Below are positions 34,015 through 42,691 of a stretch of 64,000 bases of DNA, piece after piece. Below the pieces are notes generated by a model. It ran no database searches. It had not been told where the DNA came from and saw only the letters and a program-made list of their open reading frames with translations. This DNA is from Rhodospirillaceae bacterium UBA1479 (GTDB lineage Bacteria; Pseudomonadota; Alphaproteobacteria; Rhodospirillales; Casp-alpha2), in the NCBI GenBank assembly GCA_002325375.1, contig DCRZ01000012.1, positions 62,387 through 126,386 on the forward strand, read 5' to 3'. Numbering within the stretch: the stretch's first letter is position 1; each line of letters begins with the position of its first letter. Both the position numbers and the translations under genes were made by a program.

Positions 34015-34542
34015 GTGGCGACACGGACGCGCATTTCCAATTACCTGCCACGGCTGTTCGGCTACGCGCTGAGCCTGGCCGGCGATCGCCATCAGGCGGA
34101 GGATCTGGTGCAGGATTGCGCCCTGCGTGCCTTATCCGCGCGCAACGTGCCGGAGGATGAAGCCGCATTCCGGGCCTGGCTGTTCCGCATCCTGCGCAAT
34201 GCCTTCTTCGACCAGCTACGCCGACGTCGCACGCGCGACGCCCATGCCGAGACGGAAATCGAAAAAAATCTTCCTGGCGCGGAATTTTGGCAGGGCGACG
34301 AGCGTTTCATCACTGCCTTAACCGTGAAACTGGAGATGGCGAAGATGCCGCGTCCGCAACGCGAAATCATCGCCCTAATCGACATGGTGGGATTGAGCTA
34401 CGCCGAGGCCGCGGCCCTGCTGGACGTTCCGGTGGGAACGATAATGAGCCGCATCAGCCGAGCTCGGCGGGTCCTGCTCGACGCCGTCGGCGCCAGCAAT
34501 GTCCACGAACTTCCCGTGGCGCGGCGCAGAACAAAGAATTGA
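34015..34542 (+). CDS. ECF-family RNA polymerase sigma factor
   Basis: A 175-aa group 4 sigma factor. Region 2: YLPRLFGYALSLAGDRHQAEDLVQDCALRAL and FRAWLFRILRNAFFDQLRRRR. Region 4: IALIDMVGLSYAEAAALLDVPVGTIMSRISRARRVL. No region 1.1 or 3. The start is GTG at 34015, 8 bases after GGGAGGGA; a longer frame into argB is not credible. The anti-sigma gene follows, then a sulfite dehydrogenase with an ECF-type promoter, which I infer to be a target. Confidence 0.92.
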   Translation: MATRTRISNYLPRLFGYALSLAGDRHQAEDLVQDCALRALSARNVPEDEAAFRAWLFRILRNAFFDQLRRRRTRDAHAETEIEKNLPGAEFWQGDERFITALTVKLEMAKMPRPQREIIALIDMVGLSYAEAAALLDVPVGTIMSRISRARRVLLDAVGASNVHELPVARRRTKN

Positions 34543-34603
34543 CCTCACCCCACGGGATCAACGACAAGAACACACACGACGACAAGAGCCAGCAAGACCA
34601 GTG

Positions 34604-35386
34604 ATGCGCGAACGACCGGTAACCTTCGATCTTCTGAACGCCTATGTGGACGGTGAACTTGACGCCGCACAAGCGGCCAAGGTTGCGCGCGCCGTGGCCG
34701 ACGATCCGGCCTTGGCACGTGAGATTGCGGCCCTGAGCCGCCTGCGTTTGGCCGTCGCCGACGGCATCGACGCCCCGGCAATTGCTCTGCCCAAGGTCGC
34801 AGGCCCGCGACGGCCCATGGCAGCAGCCGCAGCCTCCATCGCTTTCGCCTTGTTCCTGGGAGGGGCCGCTTTCCTTTCCGGCATTGACCGACCTACCGCC
34901 GGCGCCGGGTGGCTGGCCGAGGCATGGCAGGCCCATCTGACCTGGTCTGCCGGTCAGGCCGCCGCACCGATCGCCCTGATCCGCGTGCGCCAAGCGGGGA
35001 ACTTCGCCAACGCCTACGTGCCGGACCTGACGGCATCGCGCCTGACCCTGATCCATTCCGAGGTTCGCGCCATGGCCGGCGGCGGGCAGGCCCTGCTGGC
35101 GGGTTACCGCGGCACCCGCGGCTGCAAGGTCAGCCTGGTCGTGTTCCCGGCCAGGGGTGACCTGATCGAGGCCCTGCGCCCGTTCCGCCGGGACGGACAG
35201 GAAGCCTACGGCTGGCGGGTCGGCCACTTGGACTACTTGATGCTGTCCGACGGCATGGAAAGCCGACGGTTCGGTCTTCTGGCAGAAAGCGTGCACGCCG
35301 GCAGCCGTCGCCATGCGCCGTTTGACGCCGAGACACGCACCGCATTGCGTGAAAGCCGTGACAGCAGCGCGCCCTGCAGCGCCTGA
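34604..35386 (+). CDS. Membrane anti-sigma factor
   Basis: A 260-aa protein with an anti-sigma N-terminal domain (VTFDLLNAYVDGELDAAQAAKVARAVADD...), one membrane helix (AAAASIAFALFLGGAAFLSG, about residues 67-86) and a periplasmic C-terminus of about 170 residues. That domain includes GCKVSLVVFPA and a GWRVGHLDYLMLSDGM segment. The zinc-binding HxxxCxxC of ZAS proteins is absent. Start ATG at 34604 (GTG at 34601 also possible). It should hold the adjacent sigma factor inactive until a periplasmic signal is sensed. Confidence 0.88.
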   Translation: MRERPVTFDLLNAYVDGELDAAQAAKVARAVADDPALAREIAALSRLRLAVADGIDAPAIALPKVAGPRRPMAAAAASIAFALFLGGAAFLSGIDRPTAGAGWLAEAWQAHLTWSAGQAAAPIALIRVRQAGNFANAYVPDLTASRLTLIHSEVRAMAGGGQALLAGYRGTRGCKVSLVVFPARGDLIEALRPFRRDGQEAYGWRVGHLDYLMLSDGMESRRFGLLAESVHAGSRRHAPFDAETRTALRESRDSSAPCSA

Positions 35387-35425
35387 GCCTTCCCCCCGCG
35401 AATAGCAGAAAACTTTTCCCCAACC

Positions 35426-35451
35426 GGAATAAACGGCCCCGCCCACGCGTT
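35426..35451 (+). promoter_or_regulatory. ECF-type promoter upstream of the sulfite dehydrogenase gene
   Basis: GGAAT (35426-35430), 17-base spacer, CGTT (35448-35451): the GGAA(C/T)-N16/17-CGTT pattern recognised by many ECF sigma factors. It lies 66 bases before the ATG at 35517 and just after the sigma/anti-sigma pair. An inverted repeat TTCTGC/GCAGAA follows within the leader. Confidence 0.6.
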
Positions 35452-35516
35452 TCCTTCTGCTGAGGCCGGAAACCGCAGAACCGGCCGCCAACGAACCGAC
35501 AGATTGGGGAAGCATC

Positions 35517-36854
35517 ATGCCTAAGGACAATTCTCCTTCCGACTTGCCGCGCGAAAGCGGCACGGAAGCGGATCTCTTCCAGCTTTACGCGGACAACCCT
35601 GAAAAGGCCGACGAAGTGGTGTTCGGCCGGGTGCCGCACAACGACCGCCGTGGCTTCCTGAAAGGGGCTGGCCTCGCAACCATGGGGGCGCTGATCGGTG
35701 CCGCCATCCCCTTCCACCGCAACATGCCGTCCGGCTTCATTCCCGAAGCCCTTGCCTCGGCCAAGGACCTGAAGATCGAGGGTAAGGACGGCCTGACGAT
35801 TCTCAATGATCGGCCGGTCAACGCCGAGACGCCGCCTCATCTCCTGGACGATGAGGTGACGCCGACGTCGCGCCACTTCATCCGCAACAATGGCCTGTTG
35901 CCGGCCGACATGAACCCGGAAAACTGGACTGTCACCATCGACGGCTTCGTCGACAATCCGCTGAAGTTCACCATCGCAGAGCTGAAGGCCAAGTTTCCGA
36001 ACGTGACCCGCCGGATGTGGATCGAATGCGGCGGTAACGGCCGCGCCTTCTTCGACCCCAAGGCCAAGGGCAACCAATGGACGCTGGGTGCCGTCGGCTG
36101 CGCCGAATGGACGGGCGTGCGTCTGATCGACGTGCTGAAGGCCGCGGGCGTCAAGAAGGACGCCGTCTACACCGCCCATTACGGCGCGGATCAACACCTG
36201 TCGGGCAAGGAGGGCAAATTGCCCATCTCGCGCGGGGTGCCGGTCGCCAAGGCCTGGGACGAAAACAACATGATCGCCTGGGCCATGAACGGCGAGGACA
36301 TCCACCCCATGAACGGCGCGCCGCTGCGCTTGCTGATCCCCGGCTATCCGGGTTCGGTCTCGCATAAATGGTTCACCCGCATGGAACTGCGCAACGTCGT
36401 CCACGATGGACCCAAGATGACCGGCGACGCCTACCGCCTGCCGCCGCATCCCGTGGCCCCCGGCGAGAAGGTCGACAAGAAGAAGATGGTGTTCCTCGAA
36501 ACCATGCCCGTGAAATCGCTGATCACCTTCCCGGAAACGGGCGTGAAGTTGCCCAAGGGCGACCGTTCGGTGCAAATACGCGGCCATGCCTGGGTCGGCG
36601 AGGGCAAGGTATCCTCAGTCGAGATCTCCATCGACTTCGGCGCGACCTGGATCAAAGCCAACCTGGCCGACCCGGCCAATGCCTATGCCTGGCAGCGCTT
36701 CACCCAGACCGTGAAATTGCCCCAGGAAGGGTATTACGAGATCTGGGCCCGGGCCACGGACGACAAGGGCCGCATGCAGCCCTTCGCCGTCGCCTGGAAC
36801 CCCAAGGGTTACGCCAACAACGCCATGCACCGGGTCTCGGTCTACGCCTCCTGA
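35517..36854 (+). CDS. Molybdenum sulfite dehydrogenase catalytic subunit (SorA/SoxC-like)
   Basis: Periplasmic molybdopterin oxidase of the sulfite oxidase family, 445 aa. A long n-region (about 43 residues) precedes the Tat motif DRRGFLKGAG (RR at 44-45). The molybdenum ligand Cys lies in WIECGGNGRAFFDP; further motifs are GCAEWTGVRLIDVL, LIPGYPGSVSHKWF and the C-terminal dimerisation domain with RGHAWVGEGKVSSVEIS and RATDDKGRMQPFAVAWNPKGY. A class c-type cytochrome gene follows after 3 bases as electron acceptor. It may oxidise sulfite; SoxC-type partnership is less likely without other sox genes here. Confidence 0.9.
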   Translation: MPKDNSPSDLPRESGTEADLFQLYADNPEKADEVVFGRVPHNDRRGFLKGAGLATMGALIGAAIPFHRNMPSGFIPEALASAKDLKIEGKDGLTILNDRPVNAETPPHLLDDEVTPTSRHFIRNNGLLPADMNPENWTVTIDGFVDNPLKFTIAELKAKFPNVTRRMWIECGGNGRAFFDPKAKGNQWTLGAVGCAEWTGVRLIDVLKAAGVKKDAVYTAHYGADQHLSGKEGKLPISRGVPVAKAWDENNMIAWAMNGEDIHPMNGAPLRLLIPGYPGSVSHKWFTRMELRNVVHDGPKMTGDAYRLPPHPVAPGEKVDKKKMVFLETMPVKSLITFPETGVKLPKGDRSVQIRGHAWVGEGKVSSVEISIDFGATWIKANLADPANAYAWQRFTQTVKLPQEGYYEIWARATDDKGRMQPFAVAWNPKGYANNAMHRVSVYAS

Positions 36855-36857
36855 CGC

Positions 36858-37211
36858 ATGCGCATCATGACGATCCTACGAGCCGCGCTCGCCGCGGCCG
36901 TGCTGGCCGGGTGGGGAGCATTCTCCCCGCCCGCGCCGGCCGCCGAACCCACCCCGAAATCCGCGCAACAACCCGCCGCCCAGGAAGACGACGAATGGCA
37001 GGGGCTACCCGAAGGTCCCGGCCGGGAAGAGGTCTTCTACGTGTGCCAGGCCTGTCATTCGCTGGCCATCGTCAAACAGCAGGGACTCGACCGGGCATCC
37101 TGGGACGAAGTCCTGAAGTGGATGGTCGCCGAACAGGAGATGGAGCCCTTGGAAGCCGAACCGCGCAAGCTGGTCCTCGACTACCTGACCAAGCATTACG
37201 GGCGGGAGTAG
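36858..37211 (+). CDS. Periplasmic c-type cytochrome (SorB-like electron acceptor)
   Basis: A 117-aa monohaem cytochrome with a signal peptide (cleavage near APAAE), haem-binding C63-Q-A-C66-H67 and a probable axial Met in WMVAEQEMEPL. The REEVFYVCQACHSLAIVKQQGLDRASWDEVLKWM layout is that of cytochromes paired with sulfite dehydrogenases. It starts 3 bases after the dehydrogenase stop, so the two form one operon. Confidence 0.92.
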   Translation: MRIMTILRAALAAAVLAGWGAFSPPAPAAEPTPKSAQQPAAQEDDEWQGLPEGPGREEVFYVCQACHSLAIVKQQGLDRASWDEVLKWMVAEQEMEPLEAEPRKLVLDYLTKHYGRE

Positions 37212-37215
37212 CCTA

Positions 37216-38511
37216 TCACGCCATGTCGCGCAGGAATTCCAGCTGCCAGGACATTTCCGCTTCCGACAGGCCGTAGGCGGCCTTTGACGACGGGCGGATG
37301 ATCTCGACCGGGGCGACATTGCCCAGGCCCTGCTGCAAATCCACCGCCAACTTGGGCGAACAGCCGGCCTCCCACACCAAAGACACGATACCCTTGGCCG
37401 AATTGGTGGCGAAGGCCTTGACCACCGCCGCCATCTTGGTGTCGGACAGCACGGCCAGCGCCGCCATGGCCATGTTGCGATCCTTGCGCCCGATGGCGTC
37501 GTAGATCACGCCTTCGGTCAGCTGACCCTTCTTGTTCATGTCGCGCGCCAGCTCCAGGGCCTCGTCGCGGGTCAGGCGGTCGGGCTCCGGTTCCAGCGCG
37601 CCGGTGCCGTTTGCGCCGCCCCCGGCGCCGCCGTCCTCTCCCGCCGCGCCCGGCGGCGGCCCGTCCCCGGCGGCCAGCCGCGCCATGACCACGGCGCGCA
37701 CCTGTTCGGCCAGGTCCGGCGAGATGTCCTTGCGCGCCAGCAAGGTATCCAACAGGCTGTCGGCGACATATTCGGCCAAGCGCTTGGCCGCCTTGTCGGA
37801 CAGGCCCGGCCGGGCGACCAGGGGTTCATGCAGTTCCGGATGGTCTTCCGCGCGGTCGGCGATCTTGTCCATCGTGCCTTCGGAAATATGCGCGCCCGGG
37901 TTTTTCAACAGTTCCGCCGTCGCCTCCACGTCGCCGGTCTCGACGATGGCGTCGGACACGGCCTCGGAGACCTGCTTGCGACGGGCCACGGCCTTGAGCC
38001 GCGCCGTGTTGGCCCCCTCGGCGATGATGGTCGCCAGGTCCTTGTCGGTCAGCACGGGCGAGAATTCGATCACCGGATTGGCGACCATGGCGTCGGTGTC
38101 GCGGGCCAGTTGGCGGATCACCGCCGGCGGGGCCGAGGTCATTTCCTTCAGCGTGTCGGCCAAAAGGTGGCGCACGCGCAGCGCCTGATCGCGCGACATG
38201 TCCTCCAGCGTATCCGTCGCCCAGCGCCGGACCTTGGTCTTCTGCTTGTCCGTCAGCTCCGGCATCATCTGGGAAATCTTCTGACCCAGGGTAGCGCGAA
38301 CCTCGACGTCCTCGTCCTTGGCCAGCAGGCTGTCGGCCTGCATGGGCGTGGCCGTGTTACCCGCCAGCGCCTTGCGCACGCCCGGGTCGCCGTCCTTGGC
38401 CATGTAATAGAGAATTTCCGGCTTGGTGGTCATGGAGGCAGCCAGGCGCCGGCGCTCTTCCGCCTTGCCGTTCTTGGCCAGGTCCGCTTCCTTGCCGTAT
38501 TGGGTGGTCAC
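37216..38511 (-). CDS. DUF2336 repeat protein
   Basis: A 431-aa soluble helical protein of the alphaproteobacterial DUF2336 family. HEAT-like helical repeats are visible: KPEILYYMAKDGDPGVRKALAGN, LAKDEDVEVRATLGQKI, RDTDAMVANPVIEFSPVLTD and GDVEATAELLKNPGA. A Gly/Ala-rich linker (near residues 285-310) precedes a compact C-terminal domain (LTRDEALELARDMNKKGQLTEGVIYDAI). No enzyme motifs. Related proteins occur beside chemotaxis or cell-cycle signalling genes, but nothing here confirms that. It is convergent with the cytochrome gene, 4 bases away. Confidence 0.82.
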   Translation of the reverse strand: MTTQYGKEADLAKNGKAEERRRLAASMTTKPEILYYMAKDGDPGVRKALAGNTATPMQADSLLAKDEDVEVRATLGQKISQMMPELTDKQKTKVRRWATDTLEDMSRDQALRVRHLLADTLKEMTSAPPAVIRQLARDTDAMVANPVIEFSPVLTDKDLATIIAEGANTARLKAVARRKQVSEAVSDAIVETGDVEATAELLKNPGAHISEGTMDKIADRAEDHPELHEPLVARPGLSDKAAKRLAEYVADSLLDTLLARKDISPDLAEQVRAVVMARLAAGDGPPPGAAGEDGGAGGGANGTGALEPEPDRLTRDEALELARDMNKKGQLTEGVIYDAIGRKDRNMAMAALAVLSDTKMAAVVKAFATNSAKGIVSLVWEAGCSPKLAVDLQQGLGNVAPVEIIRPSSKAAYGLSEAEMSWQLEFLRDMA

Positions 38512-38642
38512 TTAGGCTGTCTCCTCCTCGGGCCCGCGTCGCGCGGCCGGGGGAATATTACCCGACCGGTGCCGATAGCCAAGCGGCCTGCGTCACACCC
38601 CTGCCGTGAAAAGACCATTGCGCGCCGGGGCCGCCGATATCC

Positions 38643-38648
38643 TATAAA
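38643..38648 (+). promoter_or_regulatory. -10-like element TATAAA before the nucleotidase gene
   Basis: TATAAA (38643-38648) ends 5 bases before the ATG at 38654; a possible TTGCGC -35 lies 19 bases upstream (38618-38623). The transcript would be leaderless or nearly so, although AAGG also lies 3 bases before the ATG. Confidence 0.35.
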
Positions 38649-38653
38649 GGGCC

Positions 38654-39382
38654 ATGACCAAAGACCAAACCCCGACCGTCCCGCCGGCGACATCAAAACC
38701 GCCCCTCGACAGCATGGCCGCCGCCGACTGCTGGGTGTTCGACCTGGACAACACGCTCTATCCCGCGTCCTGCCGCCTGTTCGATCAGGTCGATTGGAAC
38801 ATCACGCGCTATGTCGCCGGGCTGTTCGATCTGCCGCTGGAACAGGCGCGGGCGCTGCAGAAAACCTATTTCCGCGAACACGGCACGACCATGCGGGGAT
38901 TGATGACCCTGCACGGCGTCGATCCCGTGGCCTTCATGAACGCCGTGCACGATATCGACCTTGACCCGGTCGACCCGTCGCCGCGCCTGGACGCGGCGCT
39001 GGAAAAGCTTCCGGGCCGCAAGATCATCTTCACCAACGGCGACGTGCCCCATGCGGAGCGGGTCATGGACAAATTGGGCGTGCGCCATCATTTCGAGGCC
39101 GTGTTCGACATCGTCGCCTCCGACTACGAGCCCAAGCCGGCCCCCCATGTCTACGTCAAGATGGCGGAAGCCCACGGCATCGACCCGACCCGCGCGGTGA
39201 TGGTCGAGGACATGGCCCGCAACCTGGCCCCCGCCTTCGCCCTGGGCATGACCACCGTCTGGGTCCGCCCGGAAGGCACGTCCGGCGTGACCTGGGCCAA
39301 CGACGGCGCCGACGGCGGCCATATCCACCATGTGGTGGATGATCTGGTCGTCTGGCTGGAAAGCGTCGCCGCCGGGACATAG
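38654..39382 (+). CDS. HAD-family pyrimidine 5'-nucleotidase
   Basis: A 242-aa HAD hydrolase of the pyrimidine nucleotidase (SDT1/YjjG-like) subfamily that dephosphorylates UMP/CMP-type nucleotides. Motif I WVFDLDNTLYP has nucleophile D30 and D32, motif II IIFTNGD, motif III lysine in DYEPKPAPHVY, motif IV VMVEDMARN. The all-helical cap contains FDQVDWNITRYVAGLF. It lies 90 bases upstream of dapD, a pairing common in alphaproteobacteria. Confidence 0.88.
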   Translation: MTKDQTPTVPPATSKPPLDSMAAADCWVFDLDNTLYPASCRLFDQVDWNITRYVAGLFDLPLEQARALQKTYFREHGTTMRGLMTLHGVDPVAFMNAVHDIDLDPVDPSPRLDAALEKLPGRKIIFTNGDVPHAERVMDKLGVRHHFEAVFDIVASDYEPKPAPHVYVKMAEAHGIDPTRAVMVEDMARNLAPAFALGMTTVWVRPEGTSGVTWANDGADGGHIHHVVDDLVVWLESVAAGT

Positions 39383-39472
39383 ACGGCCCGCCCGCCTTGA
39401 CTTGTTTCGGGCCCTGTTTCATCTTCCGGGGCCATTTTTGACCAATTCACCCAAAGAAACCGGGATTTCGCC

Positions 39473-40297
39473 ATGACCACAGATCTGCAAGCCGCCATCG
39501 ACGCCGCCTGGGACGGCCGCGACGCCATCACGCCCGCGACCACGGGAGAAACCCGCGACGCCATCGAGGCGACGCTGGACCTGCTGGACAAGGGCCAGGC
39601 CCGCGTCGCGGAAAAGACCAGTGGCGACTGGGTCGTGCATCAGTGGCTGAAGAAGGCCGTGCTGCTGTCCTTCCGGCTCAACGACATGGCGCCGATTTCC
39701 GGCGGCCCCGGCGGCTCGACCTGGTGGGACAAGGTGCCCAGCAAGTTCGAAGGCATGTCGGCCGACGATTTCAAGGCCGCGGGCTTCCGCGCCGTGCCGA
39801 ACTGCATCGTGCGGCGGTCGGCCTATATCGCGCCGGGCGTGGTGCTGATGCCCAGCTTCGTCAACCTGGGCGCTTATGTGGATGAAGGCACCATGGTCGA
39901 TACCTGGGCCACGGTCGGGTCCTGCGCCCAGATCGGCAAGCATTGCCACATTTCCGGCGGCGCCGGGATCGGCGGCGTGCTGGAGCCCCTGCAGGCCGGC
40001 CCGGTGATCATCGAAGACAACTGCTTCGTCGGTGCGCGCTCCGAGGTCGTCGAGGGCGTCGTGGTCGGGGAGGGTTCGGTCATTTCCATGGGCGTGTTCA
40101 TCGGCCAGTCGACCAAGATCGTCGAACGGGAAACGGGCAAGGTCCATTACGGCCGCGTGCCGCCCTATTCGGTGGTCGTGCCGGGCTCATTGCCGGGCAA
40201 GGAAGGCCAGCCGTCGCTCTACTGCGCGGTGATCCTCAAGACCGTGGACGAAAAGACCCGGTCCAAGACCTCCATCAACGAACTGCTGCGCGACTAA
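39473..40297 (+). CDS. dapD: 2,3,4,5-tetrahydropyridine-2,6-dicarboxylate N-succinyltransferase
   Basis: Succinylase step of lysine/meso-diaminopimelate synthesis, using succinyl-CoA. The 274-aa trimer subunit has an N-terminal helical domain (LQAAIDAAWDGRDAITP), then left-handed beta-helix hexapeptides (RSAYIAPGVVLMPSFVNLGAYV, GGAGIGGVLEPLQAGPVIIEDN) and the C-terminal VPPYSVVVPGSLPGK. dapE follows after 7 bases, confirming the succinylated branch. Confidence 0.98.
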   Translation: MTTDLQAAIDAAWDGRDAITPATTGETRDAIEATLDLLDKGQARVAEKTSGDWVVHQWLKKAVLLSFRLNDMAPISGGPGGSTWWDKVPSKFEGMSADDFKAAGFRAVPNCIVRRSAYIAPGVVLMPSFVNLGAYVDEGTMVDTWATVGSCAQIGKHCHISGGAGIGGVLEPLQAGPVIIEDNCFVGARSEVVEGVVVGEGSVISMGVFIGQSTKIVERETGKVHYGRVPPYSVVVPGSLPGKEGQPSLYCAVILKTVDEKTRSKTSINELLRD

Positions 40298-40304
40298 AAC
40301 CACC

Positions 40305-41474
40305 ATGACCGTCCCCGCCATGACCGACGTCATCGACCTGTCCGAAGCCCTGATCCGCTGCCCCTCCGTCACGCCGACGGAGGGCGGGGCGCTCGACCTG
40401 TTGCAGGCGCGGCTGGAAGCCCTGGGCTTTACCTGCCATCGCCTGCCCTTTTCCCAGGACGGCACGCCGGACGTGGACAACCTTTATGCGCGGCTCGGCA
40501 CCGAGGGCCCCAATTTCTGTTTCGCGGGCCATACGGACGTGGTCCCGCCGGGCGACGCCGCGGGCTGGGCGTCGGACCCGTTCAAACCGGAAATCCGCGA
40601 TGGGCGGCTGTACGGCCGGGGGGCGGCGGACATGAAATGCGCGATCGCCGCCATGGTCGCGGGCACGGATGCGTTTCTGACATCGAACGGATACCCCAAG
40701 GGCTCCATCAGTTTCCTGATTACCGGGGACGAGGAAGGCCCCGCGATCAACGGCACCCCAAAGATGCTGGGCTGGCTGGTGGACCAGGGCGAGAAAATCG
40801 ACGCCTGCCTGGTCGGCGAGCCGACCAACGTGACCACCCTGGGCGATATGGTGAAGATCGGCCGGCGCGGGTCCCTCAACTGCACGATCACGGTGACCGG
40901 AACGCAAGGCCATGTCGCCTATCCGCATCTGGCCGACAACCCGGTGCCCAAGCTGTTGAAGATGCTGTCGGCGCTGAATGACGATCCGCTGGATCACGGC
41001 AACGACCATTTCCCGGCGACCAACCTGGAGATCACCACCGTCGACGTCGGCAACGCGACGACCAACCTGATCCCGGCCCAGGCGACCGCCCGCATCAACA
41101 TCCGCTTCAACGACATGCATTCTGGCGCCAGCCTGACGAAACTGATCGAGGAGCGCTGCGCCGCCGTCATGGCCGGCGAAACGCAAGGGTCCTACGACCT
41201 GGACATTTCCGTGTCCGGGGAATCGTTCCTGACCCCGCCGGGATTGTTGAGCGACGTGGTCGCGGGGGCCGTGAAGGCCGTCACCGGCCAGGACCCGGAG
41301 CTGAGCACCACCGGCGGCACGTCGGACGCGCGGTTCATCAAGGACCATTGCCCGGTCGTCGAATTCGGCCTGACCAACGAAACGGCGCATAAGATGAACG
41401 AGAACGCCCTGGTCACGGAAATCCGTGATCTGGCGCGCATCTATCAAGAGGTTCTAAAGCGGTTCTTCGCTTGA
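40305..41474 (+). CDS. dapE: Succinyl-diaminopimelate desuccinylase
   Basis: Zinc M20 hydrolase releasing L,L-diaminopimelate. The 389-aa product has FAGHTDVVPPGD (His/Asp ligand), GRGAADMKCAIAAM (bridging Asp), ITGDEEGPAINGT (catalytic Glu pair), VGEPTN and the terminal NETAHKMNENAL with the last His ligand. A small dimerisation domain (residues about 185-300) contains GTQGHVAYPHLADNPVP. Start at 40305 or the in-frame ATG at 40320. Forms an operon with dapD. Confidence 0.97.
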   Translation: MTVPAMTDVIDLSEALIRCPSVTPTEGGALDLLQARLEALGFTCHRLPFSQDGTPDVDNLYARLGTEGPNFCFAGHTDVVPPGDAAGWASDPFKPEIRDGRLYGRGAADMKCAIAAMVAGTDAFLTSNGYPKGSISFLITGDEEGPAINGTPKMLGWLVDQGEKIDACLVGEPTNVTTLGDMVKIGRRGSLNCTITVTGTQGHVAYPHLADNPVPKLLKMLSALNDDPLDHGNDHFPATNLEITTVDVGNATTNLIPAQATARINIRFNDMHSGASLTKLIEERCAAVMAGETQGSYDLDISVSGESFLTPPGLLSDVVAGAVKAVTGQDPELSTTGGTSDARFIKDHCPVVEFGLTNETAHKMNENALVTEIRDLARIYQEVLKRFFA

Positions 41475-41486
41475 CGGCGCGCTGAC

Positions 41487-41816
41487 CTAACCGATCCCGA
41501 AGAACGCGGCGACGGCCCCCATGCCCAATAACGCCAGCAGGGTCGGCGACGACATCAGCCCGATCACCGACAGCACCAGCCCGGCGAAGCCCCAGGCCCC
41601 CTGCCCAGCAATCAGGGCCGCCACGGAAAAGGCCAGCCCCATGGGCACGAACACGATGCCCCAGGCGAAAATGGCGAACACCCCGCAGATCACCGCGAGA
41701 TAACCGATCACCGGCTGATCCTTCAGCGCAGGTTCCTGGGCCGCCGGGTCGGCAGACTGCGCACCCTCGGCATCGTCTTCCGACGCCTTCAGGGACAGGG
41801 GAATTTGCTTGTCCAT
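41487..41816 (-). CDS. Small membrane protein, function unknown
   Basis: A 109-aa protein: a hydrophilic, acidic N-terminus (about 40 residues) followed by three hydrophobic helices (GYLAVICGVFAIFAWGIVFV, GLAFSVAALIAGQGAWGFAG, LMSSPTLLALLGMGAVAAFF). No recognisable motif. The start ATG at 41816 (MDKQIPLSL) lies 6 bases after a TATATT hexamer and lacks a ribosome site, so a leaderless mRNA is likely. It lies 63 bases downstream of truA on the same strand. Confidence 0.7.
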   Translation of the reverse strand: MDKQIPLSLKASEDDAEGAQSADPAAQEPALKDQPVIGYLAVICGVFAIFAWGIVFVPMGLAFSVAALIAGQGAWGFAGLVLSVIGLMSSPTLLALLGMGAVAAFFGIG

Positions 41817-41822
41817 TTCTTG

Positions 41823-41828
41823 AATATA
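41823..41828 (-). promoter_or_regulatory. -10-like element TATATT before the small membrane protein gene
   Basis: On the reverse strand TATATT ends 6 bases before the ATG at 41816, giving a predicted +1 at the start codon. No Shine-Dalgarno is present; the -35 region is poor. Confidence 0.4.
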
Positions 41829-41879
41829 CGCCGATTGGCCGCCCCGCACCATGGTCTGGGCGATTTTCCCGGCCGGCCG

Positions 41880-42617
41880 TCAGTATCCCACATCGGTCAG
41901 ATAAAGGCCGTCCGGCGGCGCCGTGGGCCCGCCGGCGGCACGGTCGCGGGCATCAAGGGCGGCCTTGATGTCACGGTCGGTCCAGCGCCCCTCGCCGACC
42001 CATTTCAGGCTGCCGACCATGTTGCGCACCTGATGATGCAGGAACGAGCGGGCATGGGCGCGAAAGTGGATTTCCTCGCCCGCCCGGGTAACGTCGAGGA
42101 CGTCCAGGGTCTTGAGCGGCGAATTGGCCTGGCAATGGGTGGCGCGAAAGCTGGTGAAATCGTGATGGCCGACCAGGACCCGGGCCGCCGCCGTCATGGC
42201 GTCGACGTCGAGCGGCACCGGCACCCACCACACCATTCCCTGATCCAGGGCCGGCGGCGAGCGGCGGTTGAGCACGCGATAGAGGTAGCTCCGGGAAACG
42301 GCGGAAAATCGGGCGTGAAAGTCCTCATCCACGGCCTCGGCCGCGAGAACGCTGACCGCATGGGCTTTGAGATGAAAATTGAGCGCGTTGCGCACCGTAT
42401 CGGCGGGCCAGTCTTTCTGCAGGTCGACATGGGCGATTTGGCCCAGGGCGTGGACGCCCGCGTCCGTGCGCCCAGCGGCGAATACCTGGGCCCGTTCGCC
42501 GGTGAAGGCATGGACGGCATCCTCCACGGCTTCCTGCACGCCCAGACCGTTGTCCTGGCGTTGCCAGCCGACGAAACCGCGCCCATCGTACTCAAGTTTT
42601 AGTCGATACCGCGCCAT
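41880..42617 (-). CDS. truA: tRNA pseudouridine(38-40) synthase
   Basis: Converts U38-U40 of tRNA anticodon stems to pseudouridine. The 245-aa protein begins RYRLKLEYDGRGFVGWQRQ, has the catalytic Asp in AAGRTDAGVHALGQ, HARFSAVSRSYLYRV and FLHHQVRNMVGSLKWVG. The start is ATG at 42617; an upstream in-frame codon at 42647 would begin inside the leader hairpin and is unlikely. Confidence 0.96.
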   Translation of the reverse strand: MARYRLKLEYDGRGFVGWQRQDNGLGVQEAVEDAVHAFTGERAQVFAAGRTDAGVHALGQIAHVDLQKDWPADTVRNALNFHLKAHAVSVLAAEAVDEDFHARFSAVSRSYLYRVLNRRSPPALDQGMVWWVPVPLDVDAMTAAARVLVGHHDFTSFRATHCQANSPLKTLDVLDVTRAGEEIHFRAHARSFLHHQVRNMVGSLKWVGEGRWTDRDIKAALDARDRAAGGPTAPPDGLYLTDVGY

Positions 42618-42630
42618 GATCTCTACCCTG

Positions 42631-42649
42631 CCTTGCCGAACCGGCAAGG
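42631..42649. promoter_or_regulatory. Perfect hairpin in the truA leader
   Basis: CCTTGCCG (42631-42638) and CGGCAAGG (42642-42649), 8-bp arms with a 3-base loop, 13 bases upstream of the truA ATG. It may modulate access to the AGGGTAGAG ribosome site, or terminate leftward readthrough; no T-tract follows. Confidence 0.45.
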
Positions 42650-42691
42650 GGCTATTGGCTCCACCGGATTAAATGATGCTATAAAAGTTGT

